From: TMED27 sp045106175
Lineage (GTDB): Bacteria; Pseudomonadota; Alphaproteobacteria; Micavibrionales; Micavibrionaceae
NCBI GenBank assembly: GCA_045106175.1
Contig: JBGCEF010000007.1
Span: 1-6,247 of the forward strand
Length of the DNA stretch: 6,247 bases
Direction of reading: 5' to 3'
A program made the translations under genes and the position numbers. The notes under the pieces are model-generated. The model was not told the DNA's origin and ran no database searches. It was given only the letters and a program-made list of their open reading frames with translations. Position 1 is the first letter of the stretch; each line of letters opens with the position of its first letter. Shown here piece after piece: positions 1 through 5,741 of the stretch.

Positions 1-480
1 CTGACCGATAACATTGACGTCCCCGAAGGGCACTACGCCGAAGACTCTATGAAATCAACAGTCGTCCCGAACCGCAACGCCATCATGCTCACCATCGCCT
101 ATGGCATCGCATCCGCGCAAAATCTAGACGCCGTCGCAACAGCCGTCCACGGCGGAGACCACTTCATATATCCCGATTGTCGACCAGCTTTCATCACATC
201 CTTCGAAGACATGCAAAACCACGCACTAGAGGGATTCTCAAACATAAAACTCTACACGCCATTTTTAGAAAAAGATAAATCCGATATAGCAAAAGAAGCA
301 GCAAAACTAAACGTTCCAATAGAAAAAACATGGTCATGTTACAAAGGCGGCAAAATTCATTGTGGGTGTTGCGGCACATGTGTCGAACGCATCGAAGCCT
401 TCCATATCGCAGGCGTGACAGACCCAACCGAATATGAAGACTTAAATTTCTGGCAAAACACCGTTAAAGGAGCCGCCTAA
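1..480 (+). CDS. queC: 7-cyano-7-deazaguanine (preQ0) synthase QueC, 5'-partial
   Basis: QueC is a cytosolic ATP-dependent enzyme that converts 7-carboxy-7-deazaguanine and ammonia to preQ0 in queuosine synthesis. The reading frame is open from base 1, so the gene begins upstream; 159 residues remain of a family usually 220-240 long. The missing N-terminal part should hold the SGGxDS PP-loop. Visible in the fragment are the VPNRN motif (about residues 22-26), a GGDHFIYPDCR segment (51-61) and a zinc-binding cysteine cluster, C113, C121, C124 and C127 (CX7CX2CX2C), followed by VERIEAF. An additional cysteine, C123, lies inside the cluster. The Met codon at base 49 is internal: the 16 codons before it already read as QueC (VPEGHYAEDS). 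The stop is followed after 1 bp by queD, whose AAAGGAG ribosome site (466-472) lies inside the queC 3' end. Identification is from motif recognition and operon context, and is strong. Confidence 0.95.
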   Translation: MTDNIDVPEGHYAEDSMKSTVVPNRNAIMLTIAYGIASAQNLDAVATAVHGGDHFIYPDCRPAFITSFEDMQNHALEGFSNIKLYTPFLEKDKSDIAKEAAKLNVPIEKTWSCYKGGKIHCGCCGTCVERIEAFHIAGVTDPTEYEDLNFWQNTVKGAA

Positions 481-481
481 C

Positions 482-838
482 ATGTATACTATTTGCAAAT
501 CCTTTCACTTTTCGGCCGCGCACCATGTTCCCGCCCTCGAAAACGGGCACCCATGCAAACGCATGCACGGCCATAATTACGAAGTCCATGTCGAAATGCG
601 CAGCGAGACATTAAACAAAGCAGGCTTTATCCGCGACATTAAAGATCTAGACACATTTAAACGCTACATAGATGATAATTTTGATCATCGCCTTCTCAAT
701 GACGTTGTCGGCGATGACAACGTTTCAACAGAATGCCTAGCCAAACATTTCTATGATTGGTGCAAATCCAAATGGCCCGAAGTTGTCGCCGTGCGCGTTC
801 AAGAAACCCCGAAAATATGGGCAGAATACAGACCGTGA
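482..838 (+). CDS. queD: 6-carboxy-5,6,7,8-tetrahydropterin synthase QueD
   Basis: QueD acts on 7,8-dihydroneopterin triphosphate to give 6-carboxytetrahydropterin, the substrate of QueE, in the cytosol. The 118-residue product is of normal length for the PTPS/QueD family. Zinc ligands are visible as H14 (in FSAAHH), H29 and H31. The signature CxxxHGH is complete, with catalytic Cys25 in CKRMHGH, which separates QueD from eukaryotic-type pterin synthases. The partner catalytic residues appear as D68-H69 in NFDHRLLND and E108 in the C-terminal VQET motif. The start is supported by AAAGGAG nine bases upstream, within the end of queC. The gene overlaps queE by four bases (GTGA), implying coupled translation. 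Function is well supported by active-site motifs and neighbours. Confidence 0.95.
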   Translation: MYTICKSFHFSAAHHVPALENGHPCKRMHGHNYEVHVEMRSETLNKAGFIRDIKDLDTFKRYIDDNFDHRLLNDVVGDDNVSTECLAKHFYDWCKSKWPEVVAVRVQETPKIWAEYRP

Positions 839-1542
839 CAAACACCCTCCGCATCTCAGAAATTTTTGGCCCCACCATCCAAGGTGAAGGAGCGCTTATC
901 GGACAACCAACCGTATTTGTGCGTACTGGCGGCTGCGACTATCGCTGCACATGGTGCGATACTCTCTATGCCGTAGAAAGCAAATACCGCCATGATTGGA
1001 AACCCATGACCGCACAATCCATCATGGACGAGGTCAAACACCTATCCAATAATAATCCACTGACAATATCCTTATCCGGCGGCAACCCCGCAACACAAGA
1101 TTGCAGCGAGCTCATCACACTTGGTCACCAAGACGGCTATACATTCGCCCTTGAAACCCAAGGATCGATTAAACAAGACTGGTTCAAAGATCTAGACACC
1201 CTCACCCTGTCTCCCAAACCACCATCAAGTAAAATGGATACAAACTGGGACATTTTGGATGATTGCGTTAACGCTACTGGTGATAACACAAAGACAGCGT
1301 TAAAAATTGTAGTATTCGATGATATCGATTACGCATACGCGCAGGACGTTGCCAAGCGCTACCCTGCCTTGCCGCTATATCTTCAACCTGGAAACCACGA
1401 AACCGAAGGCGCGCCAGATATCGATGGCCTCAATAAACGTCTGCAATGGCTTGCTGATAAGGTCACAAATGATAACTGGTTTGATGCGCATGTTTTACCG
1501 CAATTACATGTCCTAATTTGGGGCAATGAAAGAGGAGTTTAA
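835..1542 (+). CDS. queE: 7-carboxy-7-deazaguanine synthase QueE (radical SAM)
   Basis: QueE is a radical S-adenosylmethionine enzyme that contracts 6-carboxytetrahydropterin to 7-carboxy-7-deazaguanine (CDG), the substrate of QueC. Counting from the proposed GTG start, the protein has 235 residues. It begins with the family-typical LRISEIFGPTIQGEGA (5-20) and carries the iron-sulfur cluster triad C34, C38 and C41 (CX3CX2C). LSGGNPA, LETQGS and LSPKPPSSKM follow as further QueE motifs. The GTG overlaps the queD stop as GTGA, a classic coupled junction. An in-frame ATG at 817 would add six residues (MGRIQT) and overlap queD by 22 bp; it remains possible because neither start has a strong ribosome site. 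The frame is open even further upstream, to an ATG at 757, but that part is the shadow of queD. The stop abuts the next gene directly. Confidence 0.94.
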   Translation: MTNTLRISEIFGPTIQGEGALIGQPTVFVRTGGCDYRCTWCDTLYAVESKYRHDWKPMTAQSIMDEVKHLSNNNPLTISLSGGNPATQDCSELITLGHQDGYTFALETQGSIKQDWFKDLDTLTLSPKPPSSKMDTNWDILDDCVNATGDNTKTALKIVVFDDIDYAYAQDVAKRYPALPLYLQPGNHETEGAPDIDGLNKRLQWLADKVTNDNWFDAHVLPQLHVLIWGNERGV

Positions 1543-1737
1543 ATGGATCAAGAGAATTGGACGACTAAGGGTAAGACCATAAAACAACTGATAAAAGAAC
1601 TAAAAACTTTTGAAAATCAGGATTTAGAAGTAAGAATTTCTATTGATGATGGATTAACACATAAATGTATTAGTATATTGACGAAAACTAGCGACAATAA
1701 ATACTGTGTTTTAGAAAATTGTGAGAACACCAAATGA
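1543..1737 (+). CDS. hypothetical 64-residue protein inside the que operon
   Basis: I do not recognise a characterised family. The product is small, soluble and lysine-rich, with no signal peptide or membrane segment. It opens with a probable amphipathic helix (KTIKQLIKELKTF, about residues 11-23), followed by alternating beta-like stretches (DLEVRISIDDG, HKCISIL, KYCVLENCE). That layout resembles small phage or accessory proteins of the form 'helix LIxxLxxF, then DxxVxxxxDDG', but this is a resemblance only. Translation looks real: AGGAG (1533-1537) lies five bases before the ATG, the ATG follows the queE stop directly, and the stop overlaps the queF start as ATGA. GC is about 29% (57 of 195 bases by hand count), and A-ending codons dominate, unlike the que genes around it. 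This points to recent acquisition, although it is now fully built into the operon. No role in queuosine synthesis can be claimed. Confidence 0.75.
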   Translation: MDQENWTTKGKTIKQLIKELKTFENQDLEVRISIDDGLTHKCISILTKTSDNKYCVLENCENTK

Positions 1738-2198
1738 CAAAAGATATTTACAAAGACCTAACTCAGCTCGGCGGTTCAAACACAATCGCAAACAACCCCG
1801 ATGAAGCCATTTTAGAACGAGTCCCCAACCCTCATAAAGGCTCCGATTACGCTGTGCGCTTTACGGCTCCTGAATTTACATCCATCTGCCCGCTTACAGG
1901 TCAACCCGACTTCGCCCATCTCATGTTGGATTATGTCCCTGATGAATGGTTAGTTGAGAGCAAATCGCTCAAATTATTTTTAACATCCTACCGTAATCAC
2001 GGTGACTTCCACGAGGCATGCACAATCTCAATCGCAAAACGCATAGCCGAAATAACAAAACCAAAATGGCTAAGATTAGGTGGGTATTGGTATCCGCGCG
2101 GCGGCATACCCATTGATATATTCTACCAAGAAGGCGAATGCCCCAAAAGCGTCTGGATCCCTAAACAAGATGTGCCAAATTACCGCGGACGCGGCTAA
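1734..2198 (+). CDS. queF: NADPH-dependent preQ0 reductase QueF (type I, single-domain)
   Basis: QueF reduces the nitrile of preQ0 to the aminomethyl group of preQ1, using NADPH, before tRNA-guanine transglycosylase inserts preQ1 into tRNA. At 154 residues it fits the short unimodular (Bacillus-like) class, not the approximately 280-residue two-domain E. coli type. The catalytic Cys52 sits in FTSICPLTGQPDFA, with the paired Asp59. The QueF signature ESKSLK (75-80) is intact, followed by SYRNHGDFHE, giving H93 and E94 in the substrate-binding site. These features separate it from the related GTP cyclohydrolase FolE. The start overlaps the stop of the small upstream gene by four bases and has only a weak ribosome site of its own (GTGAG), so translational coupling is likely. 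It is the last gene of the que operon here. Confidence 0.95.
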   Translation: MTKDIYKDLTQLGGSNTIANNPDEAILERVPNPHKGSDYAVRFTAPEFTSICPLTGQPDFAHLMLDYVPDEWLVESKSLKLFLTSYRNHGDFHEACTISIAKRIAEITKPKWLRLGGYWYPRGGIPIDIFYQEGECPKSVWIPKQDVPNYRGRG

Positions 2199-2210
2199 AA
2201 ACCAGCTTAA

Positions 2211-2229
2211 ATAAATTTTACATAAATTT
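2211..2229 (+). repeat. tandem direct repeat ATAAATTT, 11-bp phase
   Basis: ATAAATTT occurs at 2211-2218 and again at 2222-2229, so the copies start 11 bases apart, about one helical turn. They lie in the spacer after queF, upstream of the possible promoter of the pilus genes. Such phasing would suit two protein subunits binding the same DNA face or an A-tract bend, but the region is AT-rich and chance is a fair alternative. Confidence 0.35.
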
Positions 2230-2265
2230 GAACAGAAAGGTAGTGCGAAATGCTTCAACACGCGC

Positions 2266-2271
2266 TATACT
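2266..2271 (+). promoter_or_regulatory. possible -10 element (TATACT) for the pil_N-tadD transcript
   Basis: TATACT matches the sigma-70 -10 consensus at five of six positions and lies 72 bases before the proposed ATG at 2343. No good -35 hexamer is found 16-18 bases upstream (GTGCGA at 17). A second A/T-rich candidate, TATAGA, begins at 2275. A promoter is expected in this spacer because the functional theme changes after queF, but the exact element is uncertain. Confidence 0.3.
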
Positions 2272-2279
2272 GTTTATAG

Positions 2280-2295
2280 ATGTAAACTCTTACAT
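2280..2295. promoter_or_regulatory. perfect 16-bp dyad ATGTAA-N4-TTACAT, candidate operator
   Basis: Two perfect six-base arms (2280-2285 and 2290-2295) flank ACTC. If TATACT at 2266-2271 is the -10 element, the dyad covers roughly the first 20 transcribed bases, a typical place for a repressor site; as RNA it could form a weak hairpin. The shape resembles sites of dimeric helix-turn-helix regulators, but no regulator can be named from this window. Confidence 0.35.
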
Positions 2296-2342
2296 ACTTT
2301 TCTTTTTCCGATCGAGTATCATATATGCAGACAAGATATATA

Positions 2343-2912
2343 ATGAAAACAACACTTTACATGCTCACAGGCTTGATGCTCATTGCACCCGTCGCACACG
2401 CACAAAACGCAGGAGCAGAGCCACCAATCGACATCATCCCCACACAATCAAAACAAACAGAGGCAAATCAATATAACGACGCGTTTGATACGCACCCGCC
2501 TTTAAAACTCAGTCCCGATAGATCAGAACTTATTCGTCTCGAAAAAGACGCAGGATCAATCATTATCGGAAACCCAGAAAATGTTAGTGTTTTAGCAGAT
2601 AGCGCAAGAACACTTGTCGTAGTACCACAAATACCAGGTGCAACGCATATCACGATTTTGGATAAACAAGATAATATCCTTATGCAGCGCCATATCATTA
2701 TCGGCAGCCCAAAGAAAAAATATGTCCGCATTCGCAAATCATGTAACGCAGAGATCGAAGGATGTGAGCCTACTCAAATATATTACTGCCCCGACACATG
2801 CCATAAAGTCAGTGTCGCACAAGAAGAAAGCGAAAGCACATCATTAGAAGCTGAAGAAGCTGCAACAGCAAATCTCCCCCAAGGCAGCCCGCCACCGGAT
2901 GACAGCCAATAA
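2343..2912 (+). CDS. exported protein with stand-alone pilus-assembly/secretin N-terminal domain
   Basis: The 189-residue product has a clear Sec signal peptide (MKTTL, hydrophobic core, cleavage probably after AHA at residue 20), so it should be periplasmic. Residues about 53-122 match the style of the N-terminal domain of Tad/type II-III secretion secretins (CpaC/RcpA): a LKLSPDRSELIRLEKDAGSI opening, the IIIGNPENVSVL core, then RTLVVVPQIPGATHITILD. The secretin barrel domain of the approximately 450-500-residue CpaC is absent and the gene stops naturally, so this is a one-domain relative rather than cpaC. A cysteine cluster follows, C134, C141, C149 and C153 (CX6CX7CX3C), probably two disulfides, then an acidic Pro-rich tail. 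An in-frame ATG at 2325 would add MQTRYI before the signal peptide; I prefer 2343, though neither has a good ribosome site. It lies 28 bp before the TadD-like gene. A pilus accessory role is inferred from domain and context. Confidence 0.82.
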   Translation: MKTTLYMLTGLMLIAPVAHAQNAGAEPPIDIIPTQSKQTEANQYNDAFDTHPPLKLSPDRSELIRLEKDAGSIIIGNPENVSVLADSARTLVVVPQIPGATHITILDKQDNILMQRHIIIGSPKKKYVRIRKSCNAEIEGCEPTQIYYCPDTCHKVSVAQEESESTSLEAEEAATANLPQGSPPPDDSQ

Positions 2913-2940
2913 TACAAAGACAAAAGAATAAGGGCCTATC

Positions 2941-3660
2941 ATGATCAAAAAAACACTCACTAAATCACTCCTTATATCAAGCTGCGTTTTCGCACTTGCT
3001 GCGTGTCAAACATCTGGCAGCACAAACTCACTCCCAAGTGATAGAGGCTCAAAAATAGACAACGCAATGCAACGCGCCGGACTATCTAACAAAGCCAGTA
3101 GTCAGTCGCTAAAAACACTCGAACGTTTATATAAGCGCAACACAAACAGTGAAGAAGCAGCAATTAATTATGCAGGAGCCCTCAGACGCGCTGGTCAAAC
3201 AAACCGCGCATCTCTAATCATGGAGCCATTCGCTCTAGATAAAGATGCCTCAAGCGCAGCAAAAACAGAATTTTCCGCCGTCATGCTTGCTAAGGGCGAC
3301 TATAAACTCGCTGAAAGATATGCAAGTCAAGCAATTCGCATCAATGAAACTAACCCCGAGGCATTCCATTTCTTAGGCATTGCGTTAGACGCACAAGCAG
3401 AACATGAAAAAGCCGAGCGCGCCTTTAGAAAAGCTCTCGATCTTTGGGAGGGCGACCCCACCAGCATCATGAACAATTTAGCCTTAAATTTAGCAACACA
3501 AGGCCATCTTGATGAAGCGGCTGAAATCTTACAAAAAGCGCGTGAAGTTTCCCCTAATCGAGCGGAAATTGAACGTAATTTGCGCATTGTAACGGCGCTT
3601 CAACAATCCGATGGAACGCCGGTTCCAAAACCGGGTAAAAAGCCCTCAGCTAACGAATAA
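2941..3660 (+). CDS. tadD: TPR lipoprotein, TadD-like pilus assembly protein
   Basis: The 239-residue product starts with a lipoprotein signal (KK, hydrophobic stretch, LAAC lipobox) placing the lipidated cysteine at residue 22; Gln at the next position favours outer-membrane sorting. Residues about 70-205 form roughly four tetratricopeptide repeats, clearest at 138-171 (NPEAFHFLGIALDAQ...AERAFRKALDL) and 172-205 (NNLALNLATQGHLDEAAEIL). The C terminus is a short Pro/Lys tail. TadD is a TPR lipoprotein needed for Tad pilus biogenesis, thought to act as a scaffold or pilotin-like factor for the outer-membrane secretin; that role is taken from the family. AAGGG (2930-2934) lies six bases before the ATG. 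It follows the secretin-domain gene by 28 bp and converges on tadC with 21 bp between stop codons. Length and context fit TadD, although TPR lipoproteins as a class are diverse. Confidence 0.82.
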   Translation: MIKKTLTKSLLISSCVFALAACQTSGSTNSLPSDRGSKIDNAMQRAGLSNKASSQSLKTLERLYKRNTNSEEAAINYAGALRRAGQTNRASLIMEPFALDKDASSAAKTEFSAVMLAKGDYKLAERYASQAIRINETNPEAFHFLGIALDAQAEHEKAERAFRKALDLWEGDPTSIMNNLALNLATQGHLDEAAEILQKAREVSPNRAEIERNLRIVTALQQSDGTPVPKPGKKPSANE

Positions 3661-3681
3661 AATAAAAATCTGAAATTTAAT

Positions 3682-4626
3682 TTAGCCCGTCGCGCCTGCT
3701 TGAATACCCGCAGGCCCCAAAATCACGATAAAGAGTGCCGGCAAAAAGCATAAGATCATTGGAACAGTAAGCTTAGGCGGTAAAGACATCGCCTTTTCTT
3801 CTGCTGCGGACATGCGCATCTCACGTAATTCTTCAGACATAACACGCATCGCCTGCGACACGGACGTACCATATTGTTCAGCCTGTATGAGCGACGTCGC
3901 AAAGCTCTTTCCTGCACCGCTTCCAACGCGACGCGCAAAATCTTGAAGCGCTTGACGACGATCATTCAACATCGCCATCTCCGCGCTTAAAATTCCAAGT
4001 TCTTCTGCTAAAATTGGTGAATGTTCAGAAATCTCTTCCGCAACACGATCAACTGTCTGTTCCAAACCAATCCCCCCTTGCACACAAATAAGCATCATGT
4101 CCAACGAGTCTGGAAAAGCTAAATTAATCTCAAGCTGGCGTTTTTGGATTTGGTTTTTAATCAAAATTTCAGGAAGCTTATAACCAAAAATTGCTGCACC
4201 TAAAAGAGACAATAAAACAGTTGTATCCGAAACATCAGAAGCCTTAGGGCTAGAAAAAATAAGCATCAAAAGCCCGCAAATAATAATAGGAATAACGCCT
4301 TTACCAATCATAAATTTAAGTGGCGCAGAGGGATCACGAATACCCGCCTGTAAAAGCTGATCACGAATATTCTCGCCCATTTTACCGGCTAATTGCTGCA
4401 CCTTATAAAACCCAACCATCGATTCTTTGGCCGACACATTATCCTGTTTAGCCTTGTAATGACTTCCATCTTTTGTTGCATCAAAAAGAGCTTTTCGACG
4501 CTTTTCAATCACATTCTTATAACGCTCTTTTTCATCACTTTTATTCAAAAATGGCAATGCCACCCCTGCGAAAGTAAGCGCAGCAAGAAGCGACACAACA
4601 ATAGTTACAATCATCTGCTCATCCAT
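3682..4626 (-). CDS. tadC: Tad pilus inner-membrane platform protein TadC
   Basis: TadC is one of two GspF-like integral membrane proteins that, with TadB, form the platform on which the TadA ATPase acts. The protein has 314 residues, normal for the family. It has an N-terminal membrane segment (about 5-27), a charged cytosolic stretch, membrane segments around 108-125 and 135-152, the T2SSF domain (about 165-290, beginning NLAFPDSLDMMLICVQGGIGLEQTV with a comma here: NLAFPDSLDM, then MLICVQGGIGLEQTV), and a final membrane helix (287-307). The conserved EQYGTSVSQAMRVMSEELR block is present. GGAG (minus strand, at 4637-4634) lies seven bases before the ATG. It is read in the same direction as tadB but is 131 bp downstream of it; a perfect TATAAT on the minus strand at 4655-4650, without a recognisable -35, might give it its own promoter. 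The stop is 21 bp from that of the convergent TadD-like gene. Confidence 0.92.
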   Translation of the reverse strand: MDEQMIVTIVVSLLAALTFAGVALPFLNKSDEKERYKNVIEKRRKALFDATKDGSHYKAKQDNVSAKESMVGFYKVQQLAGKMGENIRDQLLQAGIRDPSAPLKFMIGKGVIPIIICGLLMLIFSSPKASDVSDTTVLLSLLGAAIFGYKLPEILIKNQIQKRQLEINLAFPDSLDMMLICVQGGIGLEQTVDRVAEEISEHSPILAEELGILSAEMAMLNDRRQALQDFARRVGSGAGKSFATSLIQAEQYGTSVSQAMRVMSEELREMRMSAAEEKAMSLPPKLTVPMILCFLPALFIVILGPAGIQAGATG

Positions 4627-4649
4627 AACTATACTCCGATCATGTTTGA

Positions 4650-4655
4650 ATTATA
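4650..4655 (-). promoter_or_regulatory. possible -10 element (TATAAT) upstream of tadC
   Basis: The minus strand reads a perfect TATAAT 23 bases before the tadC ATG, which would leave a short leader containing the GGAG ribosome site. No TTGACA-like -35 lies 16-18 bases upstream (AAAATA at 17), and the local ATTATAAT sequence also gives a TATAAT on the plus strand. In such an AT-rich gap, chance is likely. Confidence 0.22.
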
Positions 4656-4665
4656 ATGCCAACGA

Positions 4666-4742
4666 AAATTATTATTTTTAAAAACAGCATCACAACGTAC
4701 ATTTTGGTACGTAAAAGGCGGAAGTTTTAAAAATAGCAATTT
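4666..4742. repeat. nested inverted repeat in the tadB-tadC gap
   Basis: Outer arms at 4666-4685 and 4724-4742 are inverted copies: AAATT, two mismatched bases, TATTTTT, AAAA (one extra A in the left arm), then C, giving about 17 pairs. Within them lies a second perfect six-base hairpin, ACGTAC (4695-4700) and GTACGT (4707-4712), with a six-base loop. The whole is about 77 bp and fills most of the 131-bp spacer. It is not followed by a standard T-run on the minus strand at the outer stem base, so a simple terminator is not obvious, although the AT-rich stem includes T-tracts. Possible roles are an mRNA structure separating tadAB from tadC expression, a regulator-binding site, or the relic of a small palindromic repeat element. 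No copy is seen elsewhere in the window. Confidence 0.55.
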
Positions 4743-4757
4743 ACAGTTCATTAGAAT

Positions 4758-5741
4758 TCAAACCCTAAAGTTAATCATTTGTTTCATGATGAAAACACCA
4801 ACACCCATCCACGCAACCGCGCCATACATCAACATGTTACCCGTCTTAGTGGTAAACATTACCTCTAAGTATTCGTAATTCAAAAAATACATGCCTGTTG
4901 TTACAATAACAGGCAGTGACGCAATAATCCCCGCTGATGCGACCGCTTCTGATGATAAGGCTTTAACTTTGCGTTTTAATTTAAAACGCGCACGAATAAC
5001 ACCTGATAAATTCATCAAAACCTCAGAAAGACTAGACCCTGTCTGCGCCTGAATGGATAGCCCCGTTGCAAACATTTGCATCTCCGCAAGCGGTATACGA
5101 CGCATCGCCTCTTGCGCAGCCTCATGAATCGGCACACCGATTTTCTGCTGATCGTAAATCCGACTCATTTCATCGCCAACAGGGCCGTCAAATTCTTTGG
5201 CAATCATCGCAATCGCCTCTGAAACAGGCATACCCGCTTTTAATAAACGCACCGTCGCTTCTAACGCATCCGGAAATTCCATCAAAAATTCCTTCTGCCG
5301 TTTCGCCGCAAGCTTTTTCAAAACAAAACGTGGAAAGCCCAACAAACCGATAAAACCAGCCATACCAATAATCATTGCTTCTTGACCAAATAAATAGGCC
5401 ATAACAATAAAAACGCCCATACAAAAAACAGAGAAAATCCAATATTGCATAACGCTCCACGACAAACCCGCCTGCTCAAGCATCATGCTCAGTGTCGTTT
5501 TACGCTTACCTTTTTCTTCTTCTTTTTCATCTTTTAATTTCTTAGCAAGTTCTGCGCGGCGTTTATTTTGAACATCCGCATCATCAGTTTCATTCTCAGA
5601 AGCACTAACCTGTCCGGCCCCTGCGATAACGCTCATCATTTGCTGCTTGCGCTCAGCCTCGCGATTCAACATAAGCGCGACGATTGTACCAGCAACAATC
5701 AAAACAACTACGATAGCTAGGATAATCGGTAAAAACTCCAT
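4758..5741 (-). CDS. tadB: Tad pilus inner-membrane platform protein TadB
   Basis: TadB pairs with TadC as the GspF-like platform of the Tad (Flp) pilus motor. The 327-residue product is of normal length. It has a membrane helix at about 4-25, a highly charged cytosolic region (about 26-85, with KKLKDEKEEEKGKRK suggesting a helical or coiled stretch), membrane segments around 101-137, and a T2SSF domain from about 152 to 280. The domain contains EFPDALEATVRLLKAGMPV, the QIGVP-like KIGVPIHEAAQEAMRRIP block and LSIQAQTGSSLSEVLMNLS. Two further membrane segments close the protein (about 269-288 and 303-321). The start overlaps the tadA stop by one base (TAATG on the minus strand), showing a coupled pair; a purine-rich AGAGG lies ten bases upstream inside tadA. 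The stop is TGA. After it comes the 131-bp gap holding the nested inverted repeat. Confidence 0.93.
   Translation of the reverse strand: MEFLPIILAIVVVLIVAGTIVALMLNREAERKQQMMSVIAGAGQVSASENETDDADVQNKRRAELAKKLKDEKEEEKGKRKTTLSMMLEQAGLSWSVMQYWIFSVFCMGVFIVMAYLFGQEAMIIGMAGFIGLLGFPRFVLKKLAAKRQKEFLMEFPDALEATVRLLKAGMPVSEAIAMIAKEFDGPVGDEMSRIYDQQKIGVPIHEAAQEAMRRIPLAEMQMFATGLSIQAQTGSSLSEVLMNLSGVIRARFKLKRKVKALSSEAVASAGIIASLPVIVTTGMYFLNYEYLEVMFTTKTGNMLMYGAVAWMGVGVFIMKQMINFRV

Noticed and set aside
1..480. A preQ1 riboswitch controlling the que operon
   Set aside because: The operon's 5' end is outside the window, and no such structure is visible between the que genes, which have almost no spacers.
2183..2194. 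GC-rich CCGC-GGAC-GCGG hairpin at the end of queF as a terminator
   Set aside because: The stem is only four pairs, lies inside the last codons of queF, and is followed by CTAAAAACC rather than a T-run.
2228..2476. Plus-strand open frame through the spacer and into the secretin-domain gene
   Set aside because: It overlaps the signal peptide of the real gene in another frame, is Arg/His-rich without domain-like pattern, and has no ribosome site.
3694..3715. GCCTGC/GCAGGC inverted repeat as a bidirectional terminator between tadD and tadC
   Set aside because: It lies within tadC coding sequence with a ten-base loop and no T-run on either strand; it probably reflects codons for the C-terminal Gly/Ala/Pro residues.
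4393..4656. Plus-strand open frame antisense to the tadC start
   Set aside because: It is the complement of tadC coding sequence and the AT-rich gap; no ribosome site or recognisable protein features.
5188..5460. Minus-strand open frame overlapping tadB in another frame
   Set aside because: It is entirely inside tadB, whose T2SSF domain explains the sequence in its own frame.
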